From the NCBI RefSeq assembly GCF_000024545.1, contig NC_013947.1, forward strand, positions 5,146,001 to 5,210,000: 64,000 nt of DNA, read 5' to 3'. The notes beneath the pieces were generated by a model. That model was not told the DNA's origin. It ran no database searches and saw nothing but the letters and a program-made list of their open reading frames with translations. This DNA is from Stackebrandtia nassauensis DSM 44728 (GTDB taxonomy: Bacteria; Actinomycetota; Actinomycetes; Mycobacteriales; Micromonosporaceae). Both the position numbers and the translations under genes were made by a program. This document shows, one piece after another, positions 8,554-17,129 of this stretch (positions are counted from its first letter, which is position 1; every line of letters starts with the position of its first letter).

Positions 8554-10563
8554 TCAGGACTGGCCGCGCCGACGGGCCCGGGCCCGTCGGGTGGCGCCCA
8601 GCCGCCCGGGAGCGGGCTTGGGCGGCGGTTTGGGACGGTTGGCCAGACCCTGACGGCCCATGGGTTCCACGACCAGGCACCGGAACTCGTCGAGCGCGCG
8701 ACGGTCGGGGTGGCCCGAGGACATGACCCGGTCCAGGACGGCGCGCGCGTCGATGCCCGGCAGCTCCCCCAGGCCCTTGATGATGGCCTCGGGTCCGTCC
8801 ATCTCCATCAGCCGCAGCGAGGACTCGGCGGTCAGCAGCTGCCGTTCCGGTTCGGTCAAGTCCATCATGTCCAGTACCCCGGTCTCCACGAGACACACCA
8901 GGGCGGCCGGACCGATACCGGGGTCGGAACGCATGCGGCGCAACAGTTTCGGCGCACCGGAGTCCACGTCGTACAGCAGTTGCAGTATCGCCGCGGCCCG
9001 GGAGCGCAGCGGCGTGGCGCGAGCGACGTCCACAAGGGTCTCGATACTGGACTCGTTGGACTTCAGCCAGCCCGAGACCTCCACGACCCGGGTCTCCAGC
9101 GGGTAGTGCTGGGTGACGACGCCGAGCATCTCGGCCGCGTCGCAGTCCGCCAGTTCCCCGACGAGTCCGGCCTCGCGGCCCTCGGCCAGCATCCGGTCGC
9201 GCAGCGCCCAGGTGCCCAGGTCGGTCAGCTCCGCCAACTCGCCCGGAATGACCAGGTCCTCGGCGAGCCGGACGGTGGTCTCGGGATCGAAGGGGCTCAA
9301 CGGTTCCCCGGTCTCGGGGTCGAACTCGGTGAGGTCCTCGCGGAACATGGCGTCGGCGACACCGTGGGAGCGGTAGGCGGCGCCCAGCTCCTCCAGCACC
9401 TGCCACAGCCGTTCCAGGTCGTTGTTGACCAGGCCGCGCTCGACGGCGGCGTGCTGCGCCGAGATCGAGTCCAGGTCGAAGAAGACGCCGCAGCTGTACT
9501 GCCACACCGTCTCGCCCAGCCGCAGCAGCGGCATCGGTTCGGGCAGGCTGTACAGCGAGTTGAGGACGTCGGGCAGCACGTCGGCGTAGGTGAACTCCAG
9601 CATCGAGCCGTCCTCGCCGGGCACCGAGCGGAACACCTCGGGCCCGATCTGCCCCAGGGTGTCGAAGGCGCGGCGCCACAGCGTCAGCGGGTCGTCGAGC
9701 AGGCTCGCGGACTTGGCGACCGGCACCAGCTTGCCCCGGTACTGCCGGGCCAGCCGGGTCCGCTTGGACCAGGCGACGTACAGCGGCACGTCGGCCAGCT
9801 CGATGTCCAGCCGCTGCGCGAGTTTGCGGGCGTCGGGACGCCGCAGCGCGCCGGTACCGGTCACGGGCCGGCCCTCGCTGCCCAGCCACTCGACCAGACC
9901 CCGCAGCCGGATCACGACCGGGCTGGCGTCGGCGGCCTCGCCCAGCTCCAGCGTCGAGGGCAGCTTCACCGGCAGTTGCGCCAGCGCCCGCCCCTCCCCC
10001 AGCGGCTGCCGGGCCGAGGAGTCGGCCAGCAGCCGGGTCAGCAGTTCCTCGTCGACCTCGACCTCACCGGCGCGCACCTGTTCCTGGAACCGTGACACGG
10101 CCCCGGGATCGGCGACGTCGACGCCGTGGGTGCGGGCGACCCGGGTCCAGAACTTGCTGACGCCGAAGCGTGCGGTGTCGTCGACGGCCTCGGCGAAGCT
10201 GGGCGCGGTGGCGTCGATGGCCTTCTCGTTGTCCTGCGGCGCGGCGCCACGGGGGTCGCGCAGCCCGTAGTCGGTGATGAAGCGCAGCATGGTGCGCAGC
10301 ACCTCGGGGGCGCGGTCGAGTTCCCCGGATTCGGCGTCCATGTAGCGCGGAATCCACTCCAGCAGGAAGTAGCGGACGTGCCAGGGGGTCCAGTAGGTGA
10401 GCCGTCCGTCGGGGCCGTAGTGCCTGGAGTCCAAAGCGGACATGACGATGGTGTCGTCGCTGGGCCGGTCGTGTTCGGCCGCCCATTCGCGGCAGCGTCG
10501 GATCAGCAGGTCCCGGGCAGCGTGATACTCCTCATGTTCGGCTATGTCAAAACACGTACGCAA
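8554..10563 (-). CDS. Large protein of unknown function
   Basis: I do not recognise this 669-residue protein. It is soluble, acidic in places, helical in appearance, has no signal peptide or membrane helix, and ends in a short basic tail rich in Pro, Lys and Arg (about the last 30 residues). The N-terminus has many Trp, Tyr and His residues and a negatively charged middle. No nucleotide-binding or catalytic motif stands out. The suggested start is TTG at 10563, with GGAGGG about 12 bases upstream; the frame remains open to 10704 but that would overlap the divergent M3 peptidase. Codon use is typical of the window. The start is uncertain. Confidence 0.7.
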   Translation of the reverse strand: MRTCFDIAEHEEYHAARDLLIRRCREWAAEHDRPSDDTIVMSALDSRHYGPDGRLTYWTPWHVRYFLLEWIPRYMDAESGELDRAPEVLRTMLRFITDYGLRDPRGAAPQDNEKAIDATAPSFAEAVDDTARFGVSKFWTRVARTHGVDVADPGAVSRFQEQVRAGEVEVDEELLTRLLADSSARQPLGEGRALAQLPVKLPSTLELGEAADASPVVIRLRGLVEWLGSEGRPVTGTGALRRPDARKLAQRLDIELADVPLYVAWSKRTRLARQYRGKLVPVAKSASLLDDPLTLWRRAFDTLGQIGPEVFRSVPGEDGSMLEFTYADVLPDVLNSLYSLPEPMPLLRLGETVWQYSCGVFFDLDSISAQHAAVERGLVNNDLERLWQVLEELGAAYRSHGVADAMFREDLTEFDPETGEPLSPFDPETTVRLAEDLVIPGELAELTDLGTWALRDRMLAEGREAGLVGELADCDAAEMLGVVTQHYPLETRVVEVSGWLKSNESSIETLVDVARATPLRSRAAAILQLLYDVDSGAPKLLRRMRSDPGIGPAALVCLVETGVLDMMDLTEPERQLLTAESSLRLMEMDGPEAIIKGLGELPGIDARAVLDRVMSSGHPDRRALDEFRCLVVEPMGRQGLANRPKPPPKPAPGRLGATRRARARRRGQS

Positions 10564-10620
10564 GCCGCGAACCGCCCTCCGGTGAGCTGATACCGCCCAT
10601 CGTAGGTCCGCGACCGTGGG

Positions 10621-10626
10621 TACCCT
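10621..10626 (+). promoter_or_regulatory. -10 hexamer, leaderless promoter of the M3 peptidase
   Basis: TACCCT ends seven bases before the GTG at 10634; no Shine-Dalgarno is present. Confidence 0.45.
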
Positions 10627-10633
10627 GACCTGG

Positions 10634-12691
10634 GTGACCGACGAGAACCCCTTCACAGCGCCCAGCACACTGCCGTACCAGCTGCCACCGCTGGCCGACA
10701 TCACCGACGCCGATTACCTGCCCGGCTTCGAGATCGGCATGGCCGAGCAGCGCACCGAGGTCGAGGCGATCGCGGCCGCCACCGAGCCGCCGACCTTCGA
10801 CAACACGGTCGTGGCGCTGGAACGCACGGGCGGCACCCTGAGGCGGGTGGCCAAGGTGTTCTTCAACAAGGCCGCGGCCGACACCAACGAGCGGGTCCGC
10901 GAGGTCCAGAGCCGGGTGGCACCGCTGCTGTCGGCGCACCGCGACGCGATCACTTTGGACGAACGACTCTTCGCCCGGGTCGCCGCCGTGTACGACGCCC
11001 TGGACGACTCCGATCTCGACGACGAGTCCCGCTGGCTGACCCGCCGCTACCACCTGGACTTCGTGCGCGCCGGAGCGAAACTGTCGGCCACCGACAAGGA
11101 ACGACTGCGCGCCCTCAACGAGGAACTGTCCAGTCTGGAGACGTTGTTCGCGCAGAACCAGCTGGCCGCCACCAACGCGGCCGCGGTCATTGTCGACGAC
11201 GCCGAGCGCCTGGACGGACTCTCCCAGGGCTCCATCGAGACGGCGGCCTCGGCCGCCGCCGACCGGGGCCTTTCCGGGAAATACCTGTTGACGCTCAACA
11301 ACCACACGGTGCCCAGCCAACTGGAATCCCTCACCGACGCCGAGCTGCGCCGCGAGCTGTACCAAGCCTCGATCGCCCGCGGCAACGACGGCGCCGCCCA
11401 CGACAACTCCGCCACCCTGCTGCGCATCGTCCGCCTGCGCGCCGAACGCGCCCGCCTGCTGGGCTACGACAACCACGCGGCGTACATCATCGAAGACCAA
11501 ACCGCCGACTCGGCGACCGTCGTCGCCGAACGTCTGGCCAAACTGGCCGCCGCCGCGGTGGCCAACGTCCGCGTCGAAGCCGCCGAACGCGCCGAGGTCC
11601 TGGGCCAGGACTCCCTCGAACCCCAGGACTGGGCCCTGGCCACCGAACAGCTGCGCGCCAAGCACTACGACCTCGACGGCGAGGCGATGCGCCCCTACCT
11701 CGAACTCGACAGCGTCCTCACCAACGGCGTCTTCCACGCCGCCAACCAGCTGTACGGCATCACCTTCACCGAACGGTTCGACCTCCCGGTCTACCACCCC
11801 GACGTCCGCGTCTTCGAGGTCTTCGACGCCGACTCCACCCCCCTCGGCCTCTTCTTGGCCGACTTCTACTCCCGCGACTCCAAGAACGGCGGCGCGTGGA
11901 TGAACTGCCTGGTCGACCAGTCCCGCCTGTTCGACCAGCGCCCCGTCGTCGTCAACAACCTCAACATCCCCAAACCCCCACCGGGCACCAAAACGCTGCT
12001 GACCTTCACCGAGGTCACCACGATGTTCCACGAGTTCGGCCACGCCCTGCACGGCCTGTTCTCCGACGTCCACTACCCCCGCTTCACGGGCACCACGGTG
12101 CCGCGCGACTTCGTCGAGTACCCCTCACAGGTCAACGAGATGTGGAGCCTGTGGCCCCGAGTACTGGCCAACTACGCCCGCCACCACGAGACCGGCGAGG
12201 TCATGCCGGACAAGCTTCGCGAGAAACTGGTGGCCTCGCAAGGCTTCAACGAGGGCTTCAAGACCACCGAATACCTGGCCGCGGCCCTGCTCGACCAGGC
12301 CTGGCACCGCCTCAGCCTGGACGAGGTCCCCGACGACGCCGACCCCCGGGCCACAGTAGAACGCTTCGAGGCCGAAGCCCTGGCGGCAGCCGGAATCAAC
12401 GTCCCCGAAGTCCGCCCCCGCTACCGCAGCACCTACTTCGGACACATCTTCGCGGGCGGCTACTCGGCCGGGTACTACTCCTACATCTGGAGCGAGATCC
12501 TCGACGCCGACACGGTGGAGTGGTTCAAGGACAACGGCGGCCTCGAACGCGACAACGGCGACCGCTTCCGCCAGCGCCTGCTGGCCAAGGGCGGCAGCGT
12601 CGACCCGATGGCCGCCTTCCGCGACTTCGCCGGCCGCGACCCCCGCATCGAACCCCTGCTGACCCGCCGCGGCCTCGACGCCGCGAACTGA
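10634..12691 (+). CDS. M3 family metallopeptidase (peptidyl-dipeptidase Dcp-like)
   Basis: A 685-residue cytoplasmic zinc peptidase, full length for the thimet oligopeptidase/Dcp family. The zinc motif is FHEFGHALHG at about residues 464-473 with the third ligand expected in the following helix (EYPSQVNEMW region). SAGYYSYIWSEILD near the C-terminus is the conserved substrate-binding stretch. It would cleave dipeptides from the C-terminus of short peptides. GTG at 10634 is preferred over an upstream GTG at 10616 because it opens the family N-terminus (NPFTAPSTLPYQLP) and sits seven bases after a TACCCT hexamer. The tyrosine phosphatase starts 31 bases downstream with its own -10. Confidence 0.95.
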   Translation: MTDENPFTAPSTLPYQLPPLADITDADYLPGFEIGMAEQRTEVEAIAAATEPPTFDNTVVALERTGGTLRRVAKVFFNKAAADTNERVREVQSRVAPLLSAHRDAITLDERLFARVAAVYDALDDSDLDDESRWLTRRYHLDFVRAGAKLSATDKERLRALNEELSSLETLFAQNQLAATNAAAVIVDDAERLDGLSQGSIETAASAAADRGLSGKYLLTLNNHTVPSQLESLTDAELRRELYQASIARGNDGAAHDNSATLLRIVRLRAERARLLGYDNHAAYIIEDQTADSATVVAERLAKLAAAAVANVRVEAAERAEVLGQDSLEPQDWALATEQLRAKHYDLDGEAMRPYLELDSVLTNGVFHAANQLYGITFTERFDLPVYHPDVRVFEVFDADSTPLGLFLADFYSRDSKNGGAWMNCLVDQSRLFDQRPVVVNNLNIPKPPPGTKTLLTFTEVTTMFHEFGHALHGLFSDVHYPRFTGTTVPRDFVEYPSQVNEMWSLWPRVLANYARHHETGEVMPDKLREKLVASQGFNEGFKTTEYLAAALLDQAWHRLSLDEVPDDADPRATVERFEAEALAAAGINVPEVRPRYRSTYFGHIFAGGYSAGYYSYIWSEILDADTVEWFKDNGGLERDNGDRFRQRLLAKGGSVDPMAAFRDFAGRDPRIEPLLTRRGLDAAN

Positions 12692-12710
12692 CGGGGCGGG
12701 GAAGCCGGGA

Positions 12711-12716
12711 TAGGCT
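12711..12716 (+). promoter_or_regulatory. -10 hexamer, leaderless promoter of the phosphatase
   Basis: TAGGCT ends six bases before the GTG at 12723; no Shine-Dalgarno is present. Confidence 0.5.
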
Positions 12717-12722
12717 GCGGTC

Positions 12723-13523
12723 GTGTCCGACACCACGGAGCCGAAGCTGTCCGGTTCACCCAACCTGCGCGATCTCGGCGGGTACCGCACCGGTGATGGT
12801 CGGCGTACCCGGCATGGGTTGTTGTACCGGTCGGGGTCGCTGGCCACGTTGTCCGACGCGGACGTGGAGACCTTGGCGGGTATGGGTTTGCGGGCGGTGG
12901 TGGATTTCCGGTTGCCCGGTGAGGTGAGTTTCGGGGGTGCCGATCGGCTGCCCGAGGGTTTGACGCCGGTGTCGTTGCCCGTGGGCGGTGGCAGTTTGGA
13001 CGGGTTCTACTCGTTGGCCAAGTCGGGTGACTGGGAGTTGATCAACCGGGCGCTGGGGGATGGCAAGGCCCATCGGTCCATGATCGACGTCTATCGGGGT
13101 TTCGTGTCCAAGGACGACGATCGGGCCGGGTTCGCCGCCGCTCTGCGGCGGATCACCGAGGGTGACGCGTTGCCGTTGTTGTTCCACTGCACCGCCGGGA
13201 AGGACCGGACCGGGTGGTTGGCCGCGATCGTGTTGAAGCTCGTCGGGGTGACCCGGGTGGAGATCTTCGATGACTTTCTGTTGTCCGACTTGTATTTCCT
13301 GCCCTCGGCCATCGCTCTGATGGAGGGTTTGGGGGTGTCGCGGGTGGAGGCCCAAGTGTTCCGGCCGTTGTTGTCGCAGGATCCGAAGTACCTGGAGGCC
13401 GCCTTCGCTGAGGCGGAGGGGCGGTACGGGTCGTTCGAGGGTTTTGTCCACAAGGGTTTGGGTGTTGGGCCGGAAGCCGTGGAGCGGTTGCGTTCTCGGT
13501 TGCTGGAGCCGGATTCGGCGTAA
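12723..13523 (+). CDS. Tyrosine/serine protein phosphatase (PTP-like)
   Basis: A 266-residue phosphatase. NLRDLGGY near the N-terminus is the family opening, and FHCTAGKDRTG at about residues 153-163 is the CX5R(T/S) loop with nucleophile Cys and phosphate-binding Arg; the Lys-Asp inside the loop is typical of PtpB/MptpB-like dual-specificity and phosphoinositide phosphatases. A histidine precedes the Cys as expected. It probably acts in the cytoplasm on phosphoproteins or phosphoinositides. GTG at 12723. Its TAA is part of the -10 hexamer of the downstream mgtC-like gene, only ten bases away, so the second gene can be transcribed separately. Confidence 0.92.
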   Translation: MSDTTEPKLSGSPNLRDLGGYRTGDGRRTRHGLLYRSGSLATLSDADVETLAGMGLRAVVDFRLPGEVSFGGADRLPEGLTPVSLPVGGGSLDGFYSLAKSGDWELINRALGDGKAHRSMIDVYRGFVSKDDDRAGFAAALRRITEGDALPLLFHCTAGKDRTGWLAAIVLKLVGVTRVEIFDDFLLSDLYFLPSAIALMEGLGVSRVEAQVFRPLLSQDPKYLEAAFAEAEGRYGSFEGFVHKGLGVGPEAVERLRSRLLEPDSA

Positions 13524-13526
13524 AGT
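13521..13526 (+). promoter_or_regulatory. -10 hexamer, leaderless promoter of the MgtC-like gene
   Basis: TAAAGT begins with the phosphatase stop codon and ends seven bases before the GTG at 13534; no Shine-Dalgarno is present. Confidence 0.4.
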
Positions 13527-13533
13527 CGTAGGC

Positions 13534-14190
13534 GTGTTCTGGACGCAACTCGGCCTGCTGGCTCTCGCCGTCCTGCTCGGCACGTTGATCGGCGCCGAGC
13601 GCGAGTTCGAGGGCAAACCCGCCGGGATGCGCACCCACGCCATCATCGCCGTCGGCGCGGCGTTGTTCACCCTGGCCAGTAAGTACGGTTTTCCGGGGGC
13701 CGACGGGGAGGTCACCGACACCTCGCGGATCGCGGCGCAGATCGTGTCGGGTATCGGGTTCTTGGGCGCCGGGGTGATCTTCTTCCATCGCAACCTGGTG
13801 TTCGGTATGACCACGGCGGCGTCGATCTGGTCGACCACGGCTATCGCCATGGTGTGTACGGCGGGGATGCCGTTGATCGCCGTGGGGGCCACCGTGGTGC
13901 ACCTGGGGATCGTGTCGGGGTTGCAGCCGTTGGAGCGGTTCATCGGGCGCTACGCGAAGCATTCGGGGCGGTTGCGGTTGACGTACACGACGGGGAAGGC
14001 GCTGGAGGATGCCCTGAAGTTGTGTACCAGTCGGGGGTTCACCGTCACCGAGGTGAGCACCGAGCGCACTGGTGAGGACGACGTCCGCAAGACCACGCTG
14101 ACGGTGCGGGGGCGCGGGAACATCGGCAAGCTGACCTCGGCGCTCAGCGATGCCGAGCATGTGCGCGGTGTGTCGCTGCACGAGGACTGA
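13534..14190 (+). CDS. MgtC/SapB family membrane protein
   Basis: A 218-residue MgtC-family protein. The N-terminal half holds about four membrane helices with the family motifs GTLIGAERE and GIGFLGAGVI, and the C-terminal ~80 residues form a soluble ACT-like domain (TLTVRGRGNIGKLTSALSDA). Proteins of this family act in low-Mg2+ survival or in inhibition of the ATP synthase, but the function of environmental homologues is not settled. GTG at 13534 starts the first helix; the frame is open further upstream inside the phosphatase gene but that part would not be membrane-like. Confidence 0.9.
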   Translation: MFWTQLGLLALAVLLGTLIGAEREFEGKPAGMRTHAIIAVGAALFTLASKYGFPGADGEVTDTSRIAAQIVSGIGFLGAGVIFFHRNLVFGMTTAASIWSTTAIAMVCTAGMPLIAVGATVVHLGIVSGLQPLERFIGRYAKHSGRLRLTYTTGKALEDALKLCTSRGFTVTEVSTERTGEDDVRKTTLTVRGRGNIGKLTSALSDAEHVRGVSLHED

Positions 14191-14231
14191 GGCACTGGGA
14201 TCGACGACGGTCTGGCAATCTCCGCCAAGAA

Positions 14232-14272
14232 CGGATACTATCGCTATCGATAATAGATAGCTTCGTTATCCG
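14232..14272. promoter_or_regulatory. Nested inverted repeats, candidate operator
   Basis: Between mgtC and the ABA4-like gene lies an AT-rich island with concentric symmetry: outer arms CGGATA (14232-14237) and TATCCG (14267-14272), inner arms CTATC (14238-14242) and GATAG (14256-14260), and a palindrome TATCGATA (14245-14252). It lies 17 bases before the ABA4-like start. TATCGATA-type cores are common among PadR/TetR operators, but no regulator gene is adjacent and the binding protein is unknown. Confidence 0.45.
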
Positions 14273-14288
14273 CATTGAGGAGCCCCCC

Positions 14289-14741
14289 GTGTATCAGGCC
14301 ATGTTCAACCTCGTCTTCTACCTCGCCGCCCCGTTCTGGCTGCTCATGATCGTCGCGCCCACCTGGGGGTGGACGCGGCGGATCGTGGGGTCGCCGTTGA
14401 TCGCGCTCCCGGCCGCCGCGATCTACGTGATCCTGGCCGTGCCGCTGTTGGGCGAACTGCTGCCCGCCGTGGCCAACCCGACCCCCGACGGGGTGGCCGA
14501 GCTGTTGAGCACCGATGTCGGGGGCGCGCTGGGCTGGGCCCACTTCATCGCCTTCGACCTGTTCGTCGGTCGCTGGGAGTACCTGGACGCGCGGGAGCGC
14601 GGCGTGCACCCGCTGGTCATGGCCCCGGTGCTGGTCCTGACCATCCTGTTGGGGCCGTTGGGTTTCGTCGTCTACCTCGGCGTGCGGGCGCTGCCGCTGT
14701 GGCGTAAACCAGACGACGCGAGTCCCACCCCCGTGGCATGA
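14289..14741 (+). CDS. ABA4-like (DUF4281) membrane protein
   Basis: A 150-residue protein with four hydrophobic helices. WAHFIAFDLFVGRWEYLDA in the middle and the LLGPLGFVVYLGVR ending match the ABA4-like/DUF4281 family, named from a plant chloroplast protein needed for neoxanthin formation; bacterial members have no established function. GTG at 14289 is preceded by GAGGAG. It follows the nested inverted repeats at 14232-14272, which suggests regulated expression, and is followed after 33 bases by the Nudix gene with its own ribosome binding site. Confidence 0.85.
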   Translation: MYQAMFNLVFYLAAPFWLLMIVAPTWGWTRRIVGSPLIALPAAAIYVILAVPLLGELLPAVANPTPDGVAELLSTDVGGALGWAHFIAFDLFVGRWEYLDARERGVHPLVMAPVLVLTILLGPLGFVVYLGVRALPLWRKPDDASPTPVA

Positions 14742-15266
<525 letters not shown>

Positions 15267-15274
15267 GACAGTCG

Positions 15275-16465
15275 CTAGCCCCGGGCCAGCCGCCGCACCG
15301 CCAGCTCGGCCAGCAGCGCGGCGCCGTCGGCGACCACCGAGTCGTCGAAGGCCGCCCGGGGCGAGTGGTTGGTGGGAGCCTTGGCCGGGTCCTCGTCGCA
15401 GCAGGCGCCCAGGAACACGTAGGCGCCGGGCACCGCGGCCAGTACCCGCGAGAAGTCCTCCGAACCCATGAGCGGGTTGGGAAGCGTGGCGTAGCGGTCC
15501 TCGCCGAACACCTCGCGCACGGTCGCGGCGGCGAAGTCGGTCTCGGCCGCGTCGTTGACGGTGGCCGGGTACTCGCGGTCGTAGCGGACTTCGGCGCGCA
15601 TCCCGTGGGCGGCGGCGATGTCCTGGCAGGTCTTGACCGCGTACTCGGCGATCTGGTCGCCGATCTCGGACGAGAAGGTTCGCACCGTGGCCTCGAAGCT
15701 GGCCTCGTCCGGGATGATGTTGCGCCGAGTGCCCGCGTTGAAGACGCCCACGGTCAGCACCACCGGTTCGAAGGCGTCGAAGCGGCGGGTGACCATCGTC
15801 TGCAGGGCCGTGACCATCTCGCAGGCCACCGGGATCGGGTCGAGGGCGTCGTGCGGGCGCGAACCGTGGCCGCCCGAGCCGGTCACCGTGACGAACAGGC
15901 CGTCGGACGCCGCCATCAACGGTCCCGGCCGGGACGCGAACACTCCCTTGGGGAGCATCGACGAGAACACGTGGATGCCGTAGGCCGCGTCGACCGGGCC
16001 ACCGGCCGCCGCCAGCACCCCCTCGGCGATCATGTGCGCGGCACCGTCGTGGCCCTCCTCGCCGGGCTGGAACATGAACACCACGTTCCCGGCCAGCTCG
16101 TCCTGGTGTGCCGACAGCAGCCGGGCGGCACCGATGAGGCCCGCGGTGTGCAGGTCGTGCCCGCACGCGTGCATGCTGCCGTCGTGCTCGGAGCGCCATG
16201 GCTGGGTCGACTCCTCGGCGACGGGAAGCGCGTCCATGTCACCGCGCAGCAGCACCGTCGGACCCGGCCTGCCGCCGCGCAGCACTGCCGTCACCGAGGA
16301 CAGCACCTCCCCGGTGGACACCTCCAGCGGGAGCCCCGACAGCGCCTCCAGCACGACCGCCTGCGTCTTGGGCAGATCGAGACCGAGTTCGGGGATGCGG
16401 TGCAGCCGGCGTCGCAGCGCCACCAGGTCGGCGGCGATGGCGGCCGACTCCTCGCGCAGGTTCAT
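15275..16465 (-). CDS. M20 family amidohydrolase
   Basis: A 396-residue binuclear metal hydrolase of the M20D type. LLRGDMDALP, the cysteine/histidine segment MHACGHDLHTAG, FMFQPGEEGHDGA and MGSEDFS carry the conserved metal ligands and catalytic Glu of amidohydrolases such as N-acyl-amino-acid deacylases. ATG at 16465 has GGAAG eight bases ahead; the open frame upstream (to 16552) is not family-like. It converges with the Nudix gene, the stops being eight bases apart. The specific acyl-amino-acid substrate is not evident. Confidence 0.93.
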   Translation of the reverse strand: MNLREESAAIAADLVALRRRLHRIPELGLDLPKTQAVVLEALSGLPLEVSTGEVLSSVTAVLRGGRPGPTVLLRGDMDALPVAEESTQPWRSEHDGSMHACGHDLHTAGLIGAARLLSAHQDELAGNVVFMFQPGEEGHDGAAHMIAEGVLAAAGGPVDAAYGIHVFSSMLPKGVFASRPGPLMAASDGLFVTVTGSGGHGSRPHDALDPIPVACEMVTALQTMVTRRFDAFEPVVLTVGVFNAGTRRNIIPDEASFEATVRTFSSEIGDQIAEYAVKTCQDIAAAHGMRAEVRYDREYPATVNDAAETDFAAATVREVFGEDRYATLPNPLMGSEDFSRVLAAVPGAYVFLGACCDEDPAKAPTNHSPRAAFDDSVVADGAALLAELAVRRLARG

Positions 16466-16537
16466 GGGATCACTTCCGTTCCATAGGGGCTGTCCGCATC
16501 CTAAGGCCGGGCGGTCCGCGCCGGGTGACATGTCCGT

Positions 16538-16569
16538 GCCGCCACCGGTCACTGTGTCCCGGTGGCGGC
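16538..16569 (-). terminator. Hairpin terminator downstream of the 16580 gene
   Basis: GCCGCCACCGG (16538-16548) pairs perfectly with CCGGTGGCGGC (16559-16569) over a ten-base loop, ten bases after the stop of the gene at 16580-17005. No T-tract follows, as usual in actinobacteria. Confidence 0.6.
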
Positions 16570-16579
16570 GACGGCGGTT

Positions 16580-17005
16580 TCACTTGAGTCGGCGGATGCC
16601 GACGTACTGGAGCTCGGCGAACGCGGCCACCACGACCGCCATGACGATGATGAAGCCGGTGCCCATCGCGGTCAGCTCCCAGAACCCGGCCACCAGGGTG
16701 GCCACCGAGTCGATGACCCACAGGGTGTTGAGGCCGACGACGGTCCAGGCCGCGGCCCGGTTGATGACGGGCCGAAACGACAGCACCCCGACGGCGAGGG
16801 CGTACACGACGAGGAAGGCGCCGATGCCGTGGGCGGCACCGGCGGGGATGCCGGTGGGTTCGGCCAGCAGGCCGCCTCCGGCGGCCATGAGCGCTCCGGA
16901 GCCGAGGGTCGCCACCGCGTCGAGGCGCAGGACCAGCCGCAGGAACCTGTCGCTCTTGACGGAGACGGCGGAGTCGGCGGGACGGGCGATGTTAACGGTG
17001 TTCAC
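16580..17005 (-). CDS. Small four-helix membrane protein of unknown function
   Basis: A 141-residue integral membrane protein with four hydrophobic helices and short loops. The first 20 residues are polar, the C-terminus is basic (RRLK). GTG at 17005 is preceded by AAAGG eight bases upstream. No motif identifies it; it resembles small membrane proteins annotated only as integral membrane or SPW/DUF-type. A terminator hairpin follows, so it is probably monocistronic. The divergent spacing to the next gene contains a repeated TTGGCAG but no clear promoter pair. Confidence 0.75.
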   Translation of the reverse strand: MNTVNIARPADSAVSVKSDRFLRLVLRLDAVATLGSGALMAAGGGLLAEPTGIPAGAAHGIGAFLVVYALAVGVLSFRPVINRAAAWTVVGLNTLWVIDSVATLVAGFWELTAMGTGFIIVMAVVVAAFAELQYVGIRRLK

Positions 17006-17129
17006 GGTTTTGCCTTTCGGTGTCGAGTCGTTGAGCGGGATGACATCGACACTGGTCAGGCTTTACTGCCACGTACACACCCGGCACTGCCAAGCGCTGC
17101 CAACCGGGGCGAATCGGCGGCGACGTCGG

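Noticed and set aside
8522-9889. Long minus frame overlapping the 8554 gene
   Set aside because: Arg/Gly/Pro-rich alternative frame, overlapping a gene with better codon bias.
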